From positions 1 to 38,207 of the IMG/VR virus record IMGVR_UViG_3300044815_000046: a stretch of DNA of 38,207 nt; one strand, 5' to 3'. The DNA comes from a virus. Both the position numbers and the translations under genes were made by a program. Numbering within the stretch: the stretch's first letter is position 1; each line of letters opens with the position of its first letter. Positions 28,825-35,871 of the stretch are shown in pieces. The notes under the pieces were generated by a model, which saw nothing but the letters and a program-made list of their open reading frames with translations, was not told the DNA's origin and made no database searches.

Positions 28825-29189
28825 TAGGCCACCCGGCCCTGCAGCACCGCCGTGCCCCACGCCAGCACTTGGTTCTGACCCGCGTCGATACGGGCGAGCG
28901 TGTAGTGGAACGTCCCCGGAGAAAGCCCTGGGGTGTCGGTCGCGGCCACCGCGACGGTGCAGATACCGCTCAACGGGGTCGTGAGGGTGGCGGTCTTGGT
29001 GAGCACCGACGCGCCGGTCTCAGTGGGGGCCATACGGAACTGGATCGTCCAGCCGGTGATGTCCTTGGCGACCGGGGGCGAGACAGCCGTGAGGGGGTCA
29101 AGGTCAGTGATGGGCCACTGGAACGACTGATCCTCACCGATGAACCAACCATCGGCCTCGGTGATGGGGCTGTTGCCGGGGATCTTCAC
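28824..29189 (-). CDS. Small beta-sandwich domain protein, paralogue B, 121 aa
   Basis: GTG 29189 is preferred because it lies exactly 20 nt after a CCTTGACC element; GTG 29192 is 3 nt upstream. Shares several blocks with 26373-26714 (ADGWFIGED, ITGWTIQF, LTKTATLTTPLSGICTVAVA). It sits at the other side of the beta-helix gene, so the pair flanks the spike. Likely an attachment or collar domain. Confidence 0.7.
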   Translation of the reverse strand: MKIPGNSPITEADGWFIGEDQSFQWPITDLDPLTAVSPPVAKDITGWTIQFRMAPTETGASVLTKTATLTTPLSGICTVAVAATDTPGLSPGTFHYTLARIDAGQNQVLAWGTAVLQGRVA

Positions 29190-29195
29190 CACGCA

Positions 29196-29216
29196 AGCGT
29201 CGGCTAGGGGTCAAGG
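29196..29216 (-). promoter_or_regulatory. Late element: CCTTGACC-N7-GACGCT, upstream of the spike cassette
   Basis: CCTTGACC overlaps the stop of the upstream repeat protein, and GACGCT ends 6 nt before the GTG at 29189, which has no Shine-Dalgarno. It would drive the paralogue B, spike and repeat-protein genes. Confidence 0.5.
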
Positions 29217-30737
29217 CTGATAGGCACCCGGCTTCACGACGGTCGGGGCGTGTCGGGCGGCCTTGGCGATGGTCGGGGCGTGCACCCCGTCGAGCACCAC
29301 CCGCGGGGCGTAACGCGCCTGCTTCACGACGGTCGGGGACCAGACGCCCAGGAGCTCGATCGTGTAGACCGCGAAGGCGTCCCCGGTGTTGATCGTCGTC
29401 ACCGACTGCCCGGTGAGCGTGATGGCGCCGGGCTGGAGCGCCACGAGGGTGCGGAGCGCGATTTGCTGGCCTGAGAGCGTCAGAGCGCCCGCAGAGACCG
29501 ATACCGTCCGACTAGTCGCAACCGTCTGGCCGGTCAGCGTGAGGGCTCCAGGGACGGTCGTAACGGTGTTTCTGAGCAGGACCGCTTGGCCGGTGAGCGT
29601 TATGGCCCCTGGAGTGACGGTGGAGACCGTCGCCACCAGCGTGGTGACGGCCTGGCCCGTAAAGGTCACCGCACCGGGGTTCGACACGATGGAGGTGCGC
29701 AGCAGCACGGTCTGACCCGCGAGCGTGAGGGCTCCCGGCACCGAGACCGAAGCCACCGTGGCAACGGCGATGTTGACGGTCTGCCCGGTGAGCGTGATCG
29801 CTCCAGCCCCGACCGCTTGCGACTGCCGCAGCAGGACAGACTGGCCCGCGAGGGTCAGAGCTCCCGGCGTGATGGTGGCGACCGTGGCAACGGAGGTGTT
29901 CACCGTCTGGCCGGTCAGCGTGATGGCCCCTGGGTTCGTGACCACCGAGGTGCGCAGCAGGGGCGTCTGGCCCGTGAGCGTCACGACGCCGGCCGTCACT
30001 GCCTGGGATTGCCGCAGCAGCACCGACTGACCCGTGATCGTCAGCACGCCCGGCGTCGTGACCTGCACCGTCGTGACGGTGGAGGCGGCGTCGATCTCGT
30101 AGATCGCGGTGAAGTTCGCCGCGTCGGTGCCCGAGGTGCCGGTGAACGCCTGCGTTGCGGCGAGGTGATAGATCGACAAGCCCGTCACCGGGGTCGAGAC
30201 GCCGGTGTCCATATCCTCGGTCCATCCGGCGTTCGTCCAGGCGGGGGGGTTGCGCCTGGTCATCACTGCGACCAGCGACATCGAATCGGAGTCGGGGGCC
30301 ACGGACATCGACACCGTGGGGTCGGTCCCCGATGCGTTGGTGGCGCTGTTCGTCTGCTTGATCGGCGTGGTGGTGTTCGCGCCCGCGAACTCCCCTATCC
30401 ATCCGTCGCACGCAAGGATGGTCTGATCCCAGTTCGCGTTCACGGCCGTCACCGAGGCAGGCGAGCCACCGACCGGAGCGGTGAGTACATGCAGCCGATA
30501 GAACTGCGTGTTGGTCCAGGCGTAGACCGTGGCGTACTTCGTCCAGGTAAGGCTCATCCCCGTGCTGGTGACGGAGGTCAGATCGAAGGTCGCGTCGGCG
30601 GTCTTGGCACCCTCGACAACGCAGACCAGCAGCCCGCCGGCGGTCGGGGTGAAGGCTCCCGCCGTGGCGAGGTTGTAGACCGATGCGTCGGTCGCGGATG
30701 CGAACTCCGCGCGCTCAGCGGTGAAGGTGACGGCCAC
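29211..30737 (-). CDS. TLTGQ-repeat cassette protein, 508 aa
   Basis: Residues 1-215 form a beta-rich head domain (FTAERAEFASATDASVYNLA; GGLLVCVVEGAKTADATFDL) of a type common in phage structural proteins. Residues about 229-450 contain 11 units of about 20 residues with core PGA(I/L)TLTGQ; units alternate between xVLLR and VNxxVATV linkers. The C-terminal 43 residues are four 10-residue units (WSPTVVKQA, YAPRVVLDG, HAPTIAKAA, HAPTVVKPG). It would be an elongated fibre. GTG start has AGGA 5 nt upstream. Confidence 0.75.
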   Translation of the reverse strand: MAVTFTAERAEFASATDASVYNLATAGAFTPTAGGLLVCVVEGAKTADATFDLTSVTSTGMSLTWTKYATVYAWTNTQFYRLHVLTAPVGGSPASVTAVNANWDQTILACDGWIGEFAGANTTTPIKQTNSATNASGTDPTVSMSVAPDSDSMSLVAVMTRRNPPAWTNAGWTEDMDTGVSTPVTGLSIYHLAATQAFTGTSGTDAANFTAIYEIDAASTVTTVQVTTPGVLTITGQSVLLRQSQAVTAGVVTLTGQTPLLRTSVVTNPGAITLTGQTVNTSVATVATITPGALTLAGQSVLLRQSQAVGAGAITLTGQTVNIAVATVASVSVPGALTLAGQTVLLRTSIVSNPGAVTFTGQAVTTLVATVSTVTPGAITLTGQAVLLRNTVTTVPGALTLTGQTVATSRTVSVSAGALTLSGQQIALRTLVALQPGAITLTGQSVTTINTGDAFAVYTIELLGVWSPTVVKQARYAPRVVLDGVHAPTIAKAARHAPTVVKPGAYQP

Positions 30738-30746
30738 GGCCGTCCT

Positions 30747-31214
30747 CTATGAGACCGTCGCGGTCCAGAGGCCGGATGCAGTCACGTCGATCGTGAACGT
30801 GTTGCCCGTGGTGATCGTTTGAGCGCCCACGTCGATGTAGCCGATGAGCGGCTTGACGGGCGGACCCGTGCCGATGGAATCATCGTGAACCGCGGCGTAC
30901 TGGAACACGAGCGAACCACCCGATGCCGTCCACGACACGTCATCGCACGCGAACGTGGTGACGTTCCCGGTGCCGTTGTACGTGAGGGTCTTGGTGCTGA
31001 GCGTGATGCCGTTCGCGGTGTAGCCGTTCGCGGTGCTCAGTTCGTTCGTAGCGTCGGCGAACGCTTCGTTGGTGTCGATGTTCGGCGTCCAGGTGACGGT
31101 ATGCAGCGTGATCTTGAGCGTGTCGGACAGGATGTCCATCTGCCCAGCATCGCCGGACGCCTCGCCGCCCTGGACGTTCGCGCCGTACTTGCCGAACAGC
31201 TGCATGGTAGCCAC
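30747..31214 (-). CDS. Virion beta-sandwich protein of the LSDTLKITLHT type, 155 aa
   Basis: The motif run LSDTLKITLHTVTWTPNIDT, TANGITLSTKTLTYNGTGNV and KPLIGYIDVGAQTITTGNTF is shared by many small phage structural proteins of unresolved role. GTG start (TAGTG overlap) has a GAGGTGG site 7 nt before. Candidate capsid decoration. Confidence 0.75.
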   Translation of the reverse strand: MATMQLFGKYGANVQGGEASGDAGQMDILSDTLKITLHTVTWTPNIDTNEAFADATNELSTANGYTANGITLSTKTLTYNGTGNVTTFACDDVSWTASGGSLVFQYAAVHDDSIGTGPPVKPLIGYIDVGAQTITTGNTFTIDVTASGLWTATVS

Positions 31215-31534
31215 TAGGACGCCACCTCGATCCAGTCAGCGGCGACCTGCTCATCGGTGAGCGGTTCAGCGGCATAGCCGTAGCGGTCGACCTCATGGCC
31301 CTTGGGGCACGTCGCGCTCACGTGGACCGCGATGCCCTTGCGTTCCTCCATGGCCTCGGTGCGATCCTGGCCGCACTCCACCGAAGCGGAGCGGCCGTCG
31401 GGCAGTTCGACGGTCTCGATGGTGTTGCAGACCCCCGGCGAGATCCGCCGGCGCAGCGTCGGGCCCTTGGCGGCATCGAAGTCGGCCTGGGCTTGGCCGT
31501 GACGCGAGAGCGCTTCCTTGGACTTCGCCATCAC
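31214..31534 (-). CDS. Hypothetical head-region protein, 106 aa
   Basis: GTG 31534 overlaps the upstream stop; ATG 31531 is an alternative. Basic N-terminus (AKSKEALSRHGQAQADFDAA), two cysteines in VCNTIETV and VECGQD, and CPKGHEVDRYGYA. Small soluble protein among capsid genes; may be a minor head component or assembly helper. Confidence 0.6.
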   Translation of the reverse strand: MMAKSKEALSRHGQAQADFDAAKGPTLRRRISPGVCNTIETVELPDGRSASVECGQDRTEAMEERKGIAVHVSATCPKGHEVDRYGYAAEPLTDEQVAADWIEVAS

Positions 31535-31890
31535 AGATACGCGTCCGCGGTCAGAGTCACATTCGTGTTCGCGGATCCCACGATGCGGACGAACTGCCAG
31601 GGCTGGTTCGCCTGGAGCAGGTAGGTCGTGGTCACAGCCGTGGTGATCGTGATGGCCGTGATGACGAACGTGGAGGGTGTCGCGACGAGTGCGTACGGGA
31701 TGTTGAAGAAGGCCACGCCGTCAGCGGAGCCCTGGATGTTCACCGTGACGGTGGGGGTCGCGCCGATCGTGGACGTGATGACGACAGCGCCCGGCGACTG
31801 CGTATCGCTCGAGGAGCCTCGCGACGCGACCGCAGACGCGGTGGCAAGCACCTCAGCGGTGCAGAGCCGGGACTGGTCGAATGCGGCCAC
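31531..31890 (-). CDS. Beta-rich head-region protein, 119 aa
   Basis: GTG start overlapping the upstream stop (TAGTG). The sequence is alternating T/V/I strands (VVITSTIGATPTVTVNIQGS, YLLQANQPWQFVRIVGSANT) typical of small capsid or tail decoration beta-sandwiches. No family recognised with certainty. Confidence 0.65.
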   Translation of the reverse strand: MAAFDQSRLCTAEVLATASAVASRGSSSDTQSPGAVVITSTIGATPTVTVNIQGSADGVAFFNIPYALVATPSTFVITAITITTAVTTTYLLQANQPWQFVRIVGSANTNVTLTADAYL

Positions 31891-32168
31891 TACTTTCCCT
31901 TCGTGCTCTGCGTGGTGAGCCCGGCTGCCTTGGGCTCTTCCTTCTCGGGGGCCGTGCGGGGCGCGCGTTTCTCACCGGGGGCCGCTGTTGCGGCTTCCAC
32001 GTCGGGGGCTCCGCCGCGGCGTGATGCCTCCAGGGGCTTGAACAGGTGCGGCGCGAGCTTGAGGATCGGATCTCCCCGCTTCACGCGCGTGGTGTCTTTC
32101 GTGAACATCTCGCCCTCTTGCGTCGTGAAGCTCTCGCTGGCGACGAACCACTCTGTCTGTGGAGCCAT
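31890..32168 (-). CDS. Small post-capsid protein, 92 aa
   Basis: Start at 32168 with a perfect GGAGGA site. N-terminal APQTEWFVASESFTTQEGEM and a VKRGDPILKLAPHLFKPL core, then a charged disordered tail (GEKRAPRTAPEKEEPKAAG). Found directly after the capsid gene in many actinophages; likely a minor head protein. Confidence 0.68.
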   Translation of the reverse strand: MAPQTEWFVASESFTTQEGEMFTKDTTRVKRGDPILKLAPHLFKPLEASRRGGAPDVEAATAAPGEKRAPRTAPEKEEPKAAGLTTQSTKGK

Positions 32169-32190
32169 GTGTCCTCCGTTTCGGGGGAGG

Positions 32191-32215
32191 GGGCGGGGGG
32201 ACCGGCCCCCCGCCC
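32191..32215 (-). terminator. Strong hairpin directly after the capsid gene
   Basis: Perfect 10-bp GC stem (GGGCGGGGGG with CCCCCCGCCC) and a 5-nt loop, 12 nt after the capsid stop. No U-tract follows. It probably attenuates transcription or stabilises capsid mRNA, giving high capsid expression. Confidence 0.7.
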
Positions 32216-32226
32216 ACATCCTTGGC

Positions 32227-34440
32227 TTACAGGCCGACCAGCGTGATCCCGCCTGCCGGGTCGAACACCCGTGCGGTGTTGCGCCACATCGCGTAGACGC
32301 CGCGCTGCCCGGAGGGGTAGTTGGCCGTGAGGCCGAACAGATGCGGGATCAGTTCGATGTCGAGCCCGACCCGCTCCACGATCACGTAGAAGCTCGGGTC
32401 CATGAGGACCGCTTCCTTCACGGTCGTGGCGAGCGTTGCGACCATGGCCGATGACTCGTTGGCCGGGTAGCCGATGAGGTTGAAGCCAGTGTTCCCGGTC
32501 TCGTTCGCCGGGATGCCCGTGCGCAGGTCCGGCACCCACAGGTTCGCGCCGCCGGCGGTGTCGAGCTGGCGAACCTTGTTGTACCAGAAGCGGTTCGCGA
32601 ACCACTGCGCGTTGTCACGGAACCGCGGAGGCAGGGCCTCTTCGGTCTTGTAGATGTCGTTGACTGCCAGCACCGTCGTGGTGCCCGTGGTCGCGGTGTT
32701 CGTCATGCCGACCACGATGCCCTGCGGGAGCACGCCGGTGCCGAGGCCGGTGGCGAACTGGGTGGCCTCCAGCACGTCCTTCGAGTCCTGGATCAGTCCG
32801 GCCATCTCCGACTGCAACGCGCCCCAGTCTTGGTCCAGTTCGATCGAGAACGGGATGAAGGTCTGCGCGCGCTTCGTGATGAAGGCGGGCTGGGCCAGCG
32901 TCGGCGAACGGTCCACCGCTTCGGTGGCTTCTGCCTCATACGTCGCGACCACGGCGCCCGACGACACTCCACGCCACTCATTCGTCCCCGAGATCGAGAC
33001 CACGCGACACGCCCGGCGGAACGGGTTCACCGCGCCACTCGAGGTCTTCACGATGGTCGGGTCGAGATCGAACGTGATGGCGAACCCACCGGTTGCACCG
33101 GCGCCCTCTGCCATCACGGTCCGCTCTTCGGAGGTGAGGGTGTCGAGGGAACCTGCCTTGATGGCTTTGCCCAACGCCCTGCGGTAGGTCGGGGAGCCGG
33201 TCGTGAGGATCCTGCGGCTGATCTCGGCGTCCTGAGACTCCGAGGTCTTGAGCAGCTTCTCGACCTGGCCCTTGGCGTCTTCCTGGTTGGCGCGCTGGTG
33301 GGCGAACGTCGCACCCTCGACGGCCTTCATGGCGCGGTCGCGGAACATCTGCGAGGCGTTGTCGGGATCGCGTGCGTCCCGGTAGACCGCGGCCTTGTTG
33401 TAGATGTCCTGGACGGGCTTCATCACCTGGAAGTCGCGGTCCGGTGGCTCCACCGTCTCGCGCTTCTCGCCGAACGAGGCCACGCGCTGTTCGCGCTTCA
33501 CCTGAGCCTCGAGGTCACGCGTCACCTTCTCGAGGGCTTCCTCGGCCTCGTCGTAGCGCGTCTGCACGTCGGGCGGCAACTGGCCGCTGTGCTCTTCTGA
33601 GATGGCGGTGATCTCGGCTTGCAACTCCGTGATCCTTGCGCCCTTGTCTTCCTTGGTTCGAAGCTGTTCGGTGTCCACGACGGGGGCCTCCTTCGGCTCC
33701 TCGAGTTGCTCTGGATCGCGGCGCTCCGTCGAGGTGGCCTGTGCGGCCGGCGTCGTGGAGGGTGCGGACTTCTTCTGTTCGAGCGCACCTTCGATGAGGT
33801 GCGCCAGTTCCTTGGGCTTGGTGCGGGCGGCTTCGAGCAACTGCGCTTCGAAGCCCGAGGTGTCTCGATACCAGTCCGTGAGCGACCGAACCCCGACTTC
33901 GGTGTCAACTTCGGCCGGGAAGGTGACGGGGCCGGCCTCCATCACGCGGGCTTCCTTGATCGTGCGCTGCGGGATGCCGTCGGGGTTCCAGTCGGAACGC
34001 TCGGGGCGCTCCTCGATGTCCTCGCGCAGGACGTTGAAGCGGTAGGACGCGCCGTACACCCCTGCGTCGATGCCGGGAAGGATCTCGCGGTTGTAGGCGG
34101 TATCCAACATGGTGCCGCCCATGAACGGCCCCTCGTCGTCTTCGCGCACATCTTCGATCGCGGCGACGGGCTTGTCCCCCACCACGGGGTCGCGGCCGTG
34201 CTGGAACAGCATCCGCATCCGCGCCAGGTTCTCCTGGAACGTCTTCGCCATCGCGCCCTTCTCGACGCGCTCCATGAACCGGCCCTCGTAGGGGGAGTTG
34301 ATCTCGTTCCAAGTCCCGTACCGGGCGAAGCGGACGCCGATGTAGGGCATCTGCCCGTCTTCGGCCTTCCGAACCTCCACTCGCGTCGGAACCGCCCGCA
34401 CAAGGTCTTGACGCGGCAGGCTCATGGGGTCGTTGTCCAT
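32227..34440 (-). CDS. Fused prohead protease and HK97-type major capsid protein, 737 aa
   Basis: Residues 1-195 are an HK97-family protease: H81 (LFQHGRDP) and S132 (GASYRFNV), with VMEAGPVTFPAEVDT after it. Residues about 205-340 form a charged coiled coil acting as the delta scaffold. The rest is an HK97-fold capsid (GAGATGGFAITFDLDPTIVK, TFIPFSIELDQDWGALQSEM, GIVVGMTN) ending in VFDPAGGITLVGL. Fusion of protease and capsid in one gene is known in several phages and implies self-processing. ATG follows the portal stop by 3 nt. Confidence 0.92.
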   Translation of the reverse strand: MDNDPMSLPRQDLVRAVPTRVEVRKAEDGQMPYIGVRFARYGTWNEINSPYEGRFMERVEKGAMAKTFQENLARMRMLFQHGRDPVVGDKPVAAIEDVREDDEGPFMGGTMLDTAYNREILPGIDAGVYGASYRFNVLREDIEERPERSDWNPDGIPQRTIKEARVMEAGPVTFPAEVDTEVGVRSLTDWYRDTSGFEAQLLEAARTKPKELAHLIEGALEQKKSAPSTTPAAQATSTERRDPEQLEEPKEAPVVDTEQLRTKEDKGARITELQAEITAISEEHSGQLPPDVQTRYDEAEEALEKVTRDLEAQVKREQRVASFGEKRETVEPPDRDFQVMKPVQDIYNKAAVYRDARDPDNASQMFRDRAMKAVEGATFAHQRANQEDAKGQVEKLLKTSESQDAEISRRILTTGSPTYRRALGKAIKAGSLDTLTSEERTVMAEGAGATGGFAITFDLDPTIVKTSSGAVNPFRRACRVVSISGTNEWRGVSSGAVVATYEAEATEAVDRSPTLAQPAFITKRAQTFIPFSIELDQDWGALQSEMAGLIQDSKDVLEATQFATGLGTGVLPQGIVVGMTNTATTGTTTVLAVNDIYKTEEALPPRFRDNAQWFANRFWYNKVRQLDTAGGANLWVPDLRTGIPANETGNTGFNLIGYPANESSAMVATLATTVKEAVLMDPSFYVIVERVGLDIELIPHLFGLTANYPSGQRGVYAMWRNTARVFDPAGGITLVGL

Positions 34441-34443
34441 GGC

Positions 34444-35844
34444 CTAGACCTTCGCCTTGGCGTCAAGGTTGGTTGCCTTGCCGTTCGAAGTCGGGTCGAT
34501 TCCGGGCAGCGCCGGCTGTTCAGGCTTCGCCACGGTGCCGGGAGGCTGCAGCTGCACGCTCAGGAGCCCGGTGTGCTTGAGCTTGGTGGGATCGTCGCTC
34601 ACGACGGCCGCGACGACGGAGTCCGAGTCGTAGCCCGCGTTCACGTAGGTGGTGATGGTGCGGGCCTGAACCTCCTGGATCTCGGCCGCGTCCTTCTCAT
34701 CCTCGCGAAGGAACGCCACATCACGCAGGTCGGCCGCGAGCTCGGCGCGAGCCGGGACCGTGACGATGTTCGACAGCGCGCCCGCGGCTCCCTGCCACAG
34801 CGGCCGCAGCGTCTTGTCGGCCGTCAACCGTCGAGCGGCGGCGAAGTTGCCCTGGTTCAGGCTGGAGCCCTGCAGCCCTTCGCTCAAGCCCACGATGGTG
34901 GGGTGGATCCCTGACGCCGCGGCGATGCGCGTTTCGTCAGCGCCCTGCACGGCCTTGAAGTCCATCTGCTGAAAGTCCGCACCGATGGAGTGGGCGGTGG
35001 CGCCGAGTAGATGGGCGGTCTTGAACGCGTTCCCGGCCCCGTTGTGGTTCTCATCGAACCGCTGGGTCATGGCATCGAAGATCTCGATGGTCATGGCAGG
35101 GTCGTACTCGATCGCGAGGTTCACGGTGGCGCCCTTGTCGAAGAACGTCTGCTTGTGCGTCGTCGCCGCGATGTCGCCCTGGATCTCCCGCACGACCGGC
35201 ATGAGCCAACTCATCCCCCGTTTGGGGCTCATGGGGTCCGGGATCGGTGCCCAGTGGGCCACTTCCTCGGGGAACAGGATCACGGGGTCTTTCCCGGAGT
35301 TCGGGCCACCTTCTTGGTACAGGTAGCCGAGCAGCTGCGCATCGAGATCCCACATCGTCGGGTCTTCCTGCGGCGAGCCGTAGACGATCTGCACCCAGTC
35401 GGGCCGCAGTCGGCCGAGCGGCGTGCCTCTCGTGGCGATGAACGCGTCACCGGCCATGTCGGCGTCGGCGATCATCGTGGTGAGCAGGTCCAACGTGGTG
35501 CTGCCCTGCCACGGTTTGTGCAGCGGGATGAGGTCGGCGTTGCCGAACAGGTCTCCAGGGCGGCCGTCCTTGAAGTTCTGGAACTGGAACCGGGCCTGGC
35601 AGAACAGCATCATGCGGGCCAACATGCAGGCGAACACCACGCCGTTGGATTTGTAGGCCCCCTGCACCAGTCCGGCGAAGTTCGCGCCGATCTTCTCGGA
35701 AGTGCCGGTCGATGAGGGGTAGGTGGTCAGCGGATAGCCGAGCCCCTGGTACTTGAAGTATTCATCGATCGTGAGCGGGTAGGTCTGACGTTCGGACACG
35801 CCAGTGCCCATCGTGTCTTGCCACCACTCGCGAAGCTTCCCCAC
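34444..35844 (-). CDS. Portal protein, 466 aa
   Basis: SPP1/HK97-like portal: VFACMLARMMLFCQARFQFQ near residue 70, ADMAGDAFIATRGTP, EEVAHWAPIPDPMSP, the long helical crown about 220-360 and an acidic helical C-terminal part (LREDEKDAAEIQEVQARTIT). It forms the DNA-passage ring at one capsid vertex. GTG start has no Shine-Dalgarno and lies exactly 20 nt after a CCTTGACC element. It precedes the capsid gene as usual. Confidence 0.9.
   Translation of the reverse strand: MGKLREWWQDTMGTGVSERQTYPLTIDEYFKYQGLGYPLTTYPSSTGTSEKIGANFAGLVQGAYKSNGVVFACMLARMMLFCQARFQFQNFKDGRPGDLFGNADLIPLHKPWQGSTTLDLLTTMIADADMAGDAFIATRGTPLGRLRPDWVQIVYGSPQEDPTMWDLDAQLLGYLYQEGGPNSGKDPVILFPEEVAHWAPIPDPMSPKRGMSWLMPVVREIQGDIAATTHKQTFFDKGATVNLAIEYDPAMTIEIFDAMTQRFDENHNGAGNAFKTAHLLGATAHSIGADFQQMDFKAVQGADETRIAAASGIHPTIVGLSEGLQGSSLNQGNFAAARRLTADKTLRPLWQGAAGALSNIVTVPARAELAADLRDVAFLREDEKDAAEIQEVQARTITTYVNAGYDSDSVVAAVVSDDPTKLKHTGLLSVQLQPPGTVAKPEQPALPGIDPTSNGKATNLDAKAKV
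34448..34468 (-). promoter_or_regulatory. Late element: CCTTGACG-N7-GAAGGT, upstream of the protease-capsid gene
   Basis: Lies inside the last codons of the portal gene. One base differs from CCTTGACC; GAAGGT is followed by 7 nt to the ATG. A transcript from here would carry essentially no leader. Confidence 0.4.
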
Positions 35845-35860
35845 GCCCCAAGGTTGGGGC
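35845..35860. promoter_or_regulatory. Perfect inverted repeat GCCCCAA-GG-TTGGGGC before portal start
   Basis: A 7-bp stem, 2-nt loop palindrome immediately upstream of the GTG, overlapping the -10-like CAACCT of the late element. It could be an operator; if transcribed, it could form a hairpin blocking the start codon. Confidence 0.45.
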
Positions 35861-35871
35861 TCCGGTCAAGG
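35851..35871 (-). promoter_or_regulatory. Late element: CCTTGACC-N7-CAACCT, upstream of portal
   Basis: Begins immediately after the terminase stop. CAACCT ends 6 nt before the portal GTG, which has no Shine-Dalgarno. Same AACCTTG string as the endolysin element. Confidence 0.55.

Noticed and set aside
29096-29103. Additional GGTCAAGG copy inside a gene
   Set aside because: The octamer is present, but the downstream hexamer reads GGCTGT without A at position 2 and no start codon follows, so it is not counted as a late element. It would count in favour of a dispersed repressor-site interpretation.
29586-30752. 388-aa plus-strand frame with repeated motifs
   Set aside because: Its apparent repeats are the reverse complement of the TLTGQ repeats.
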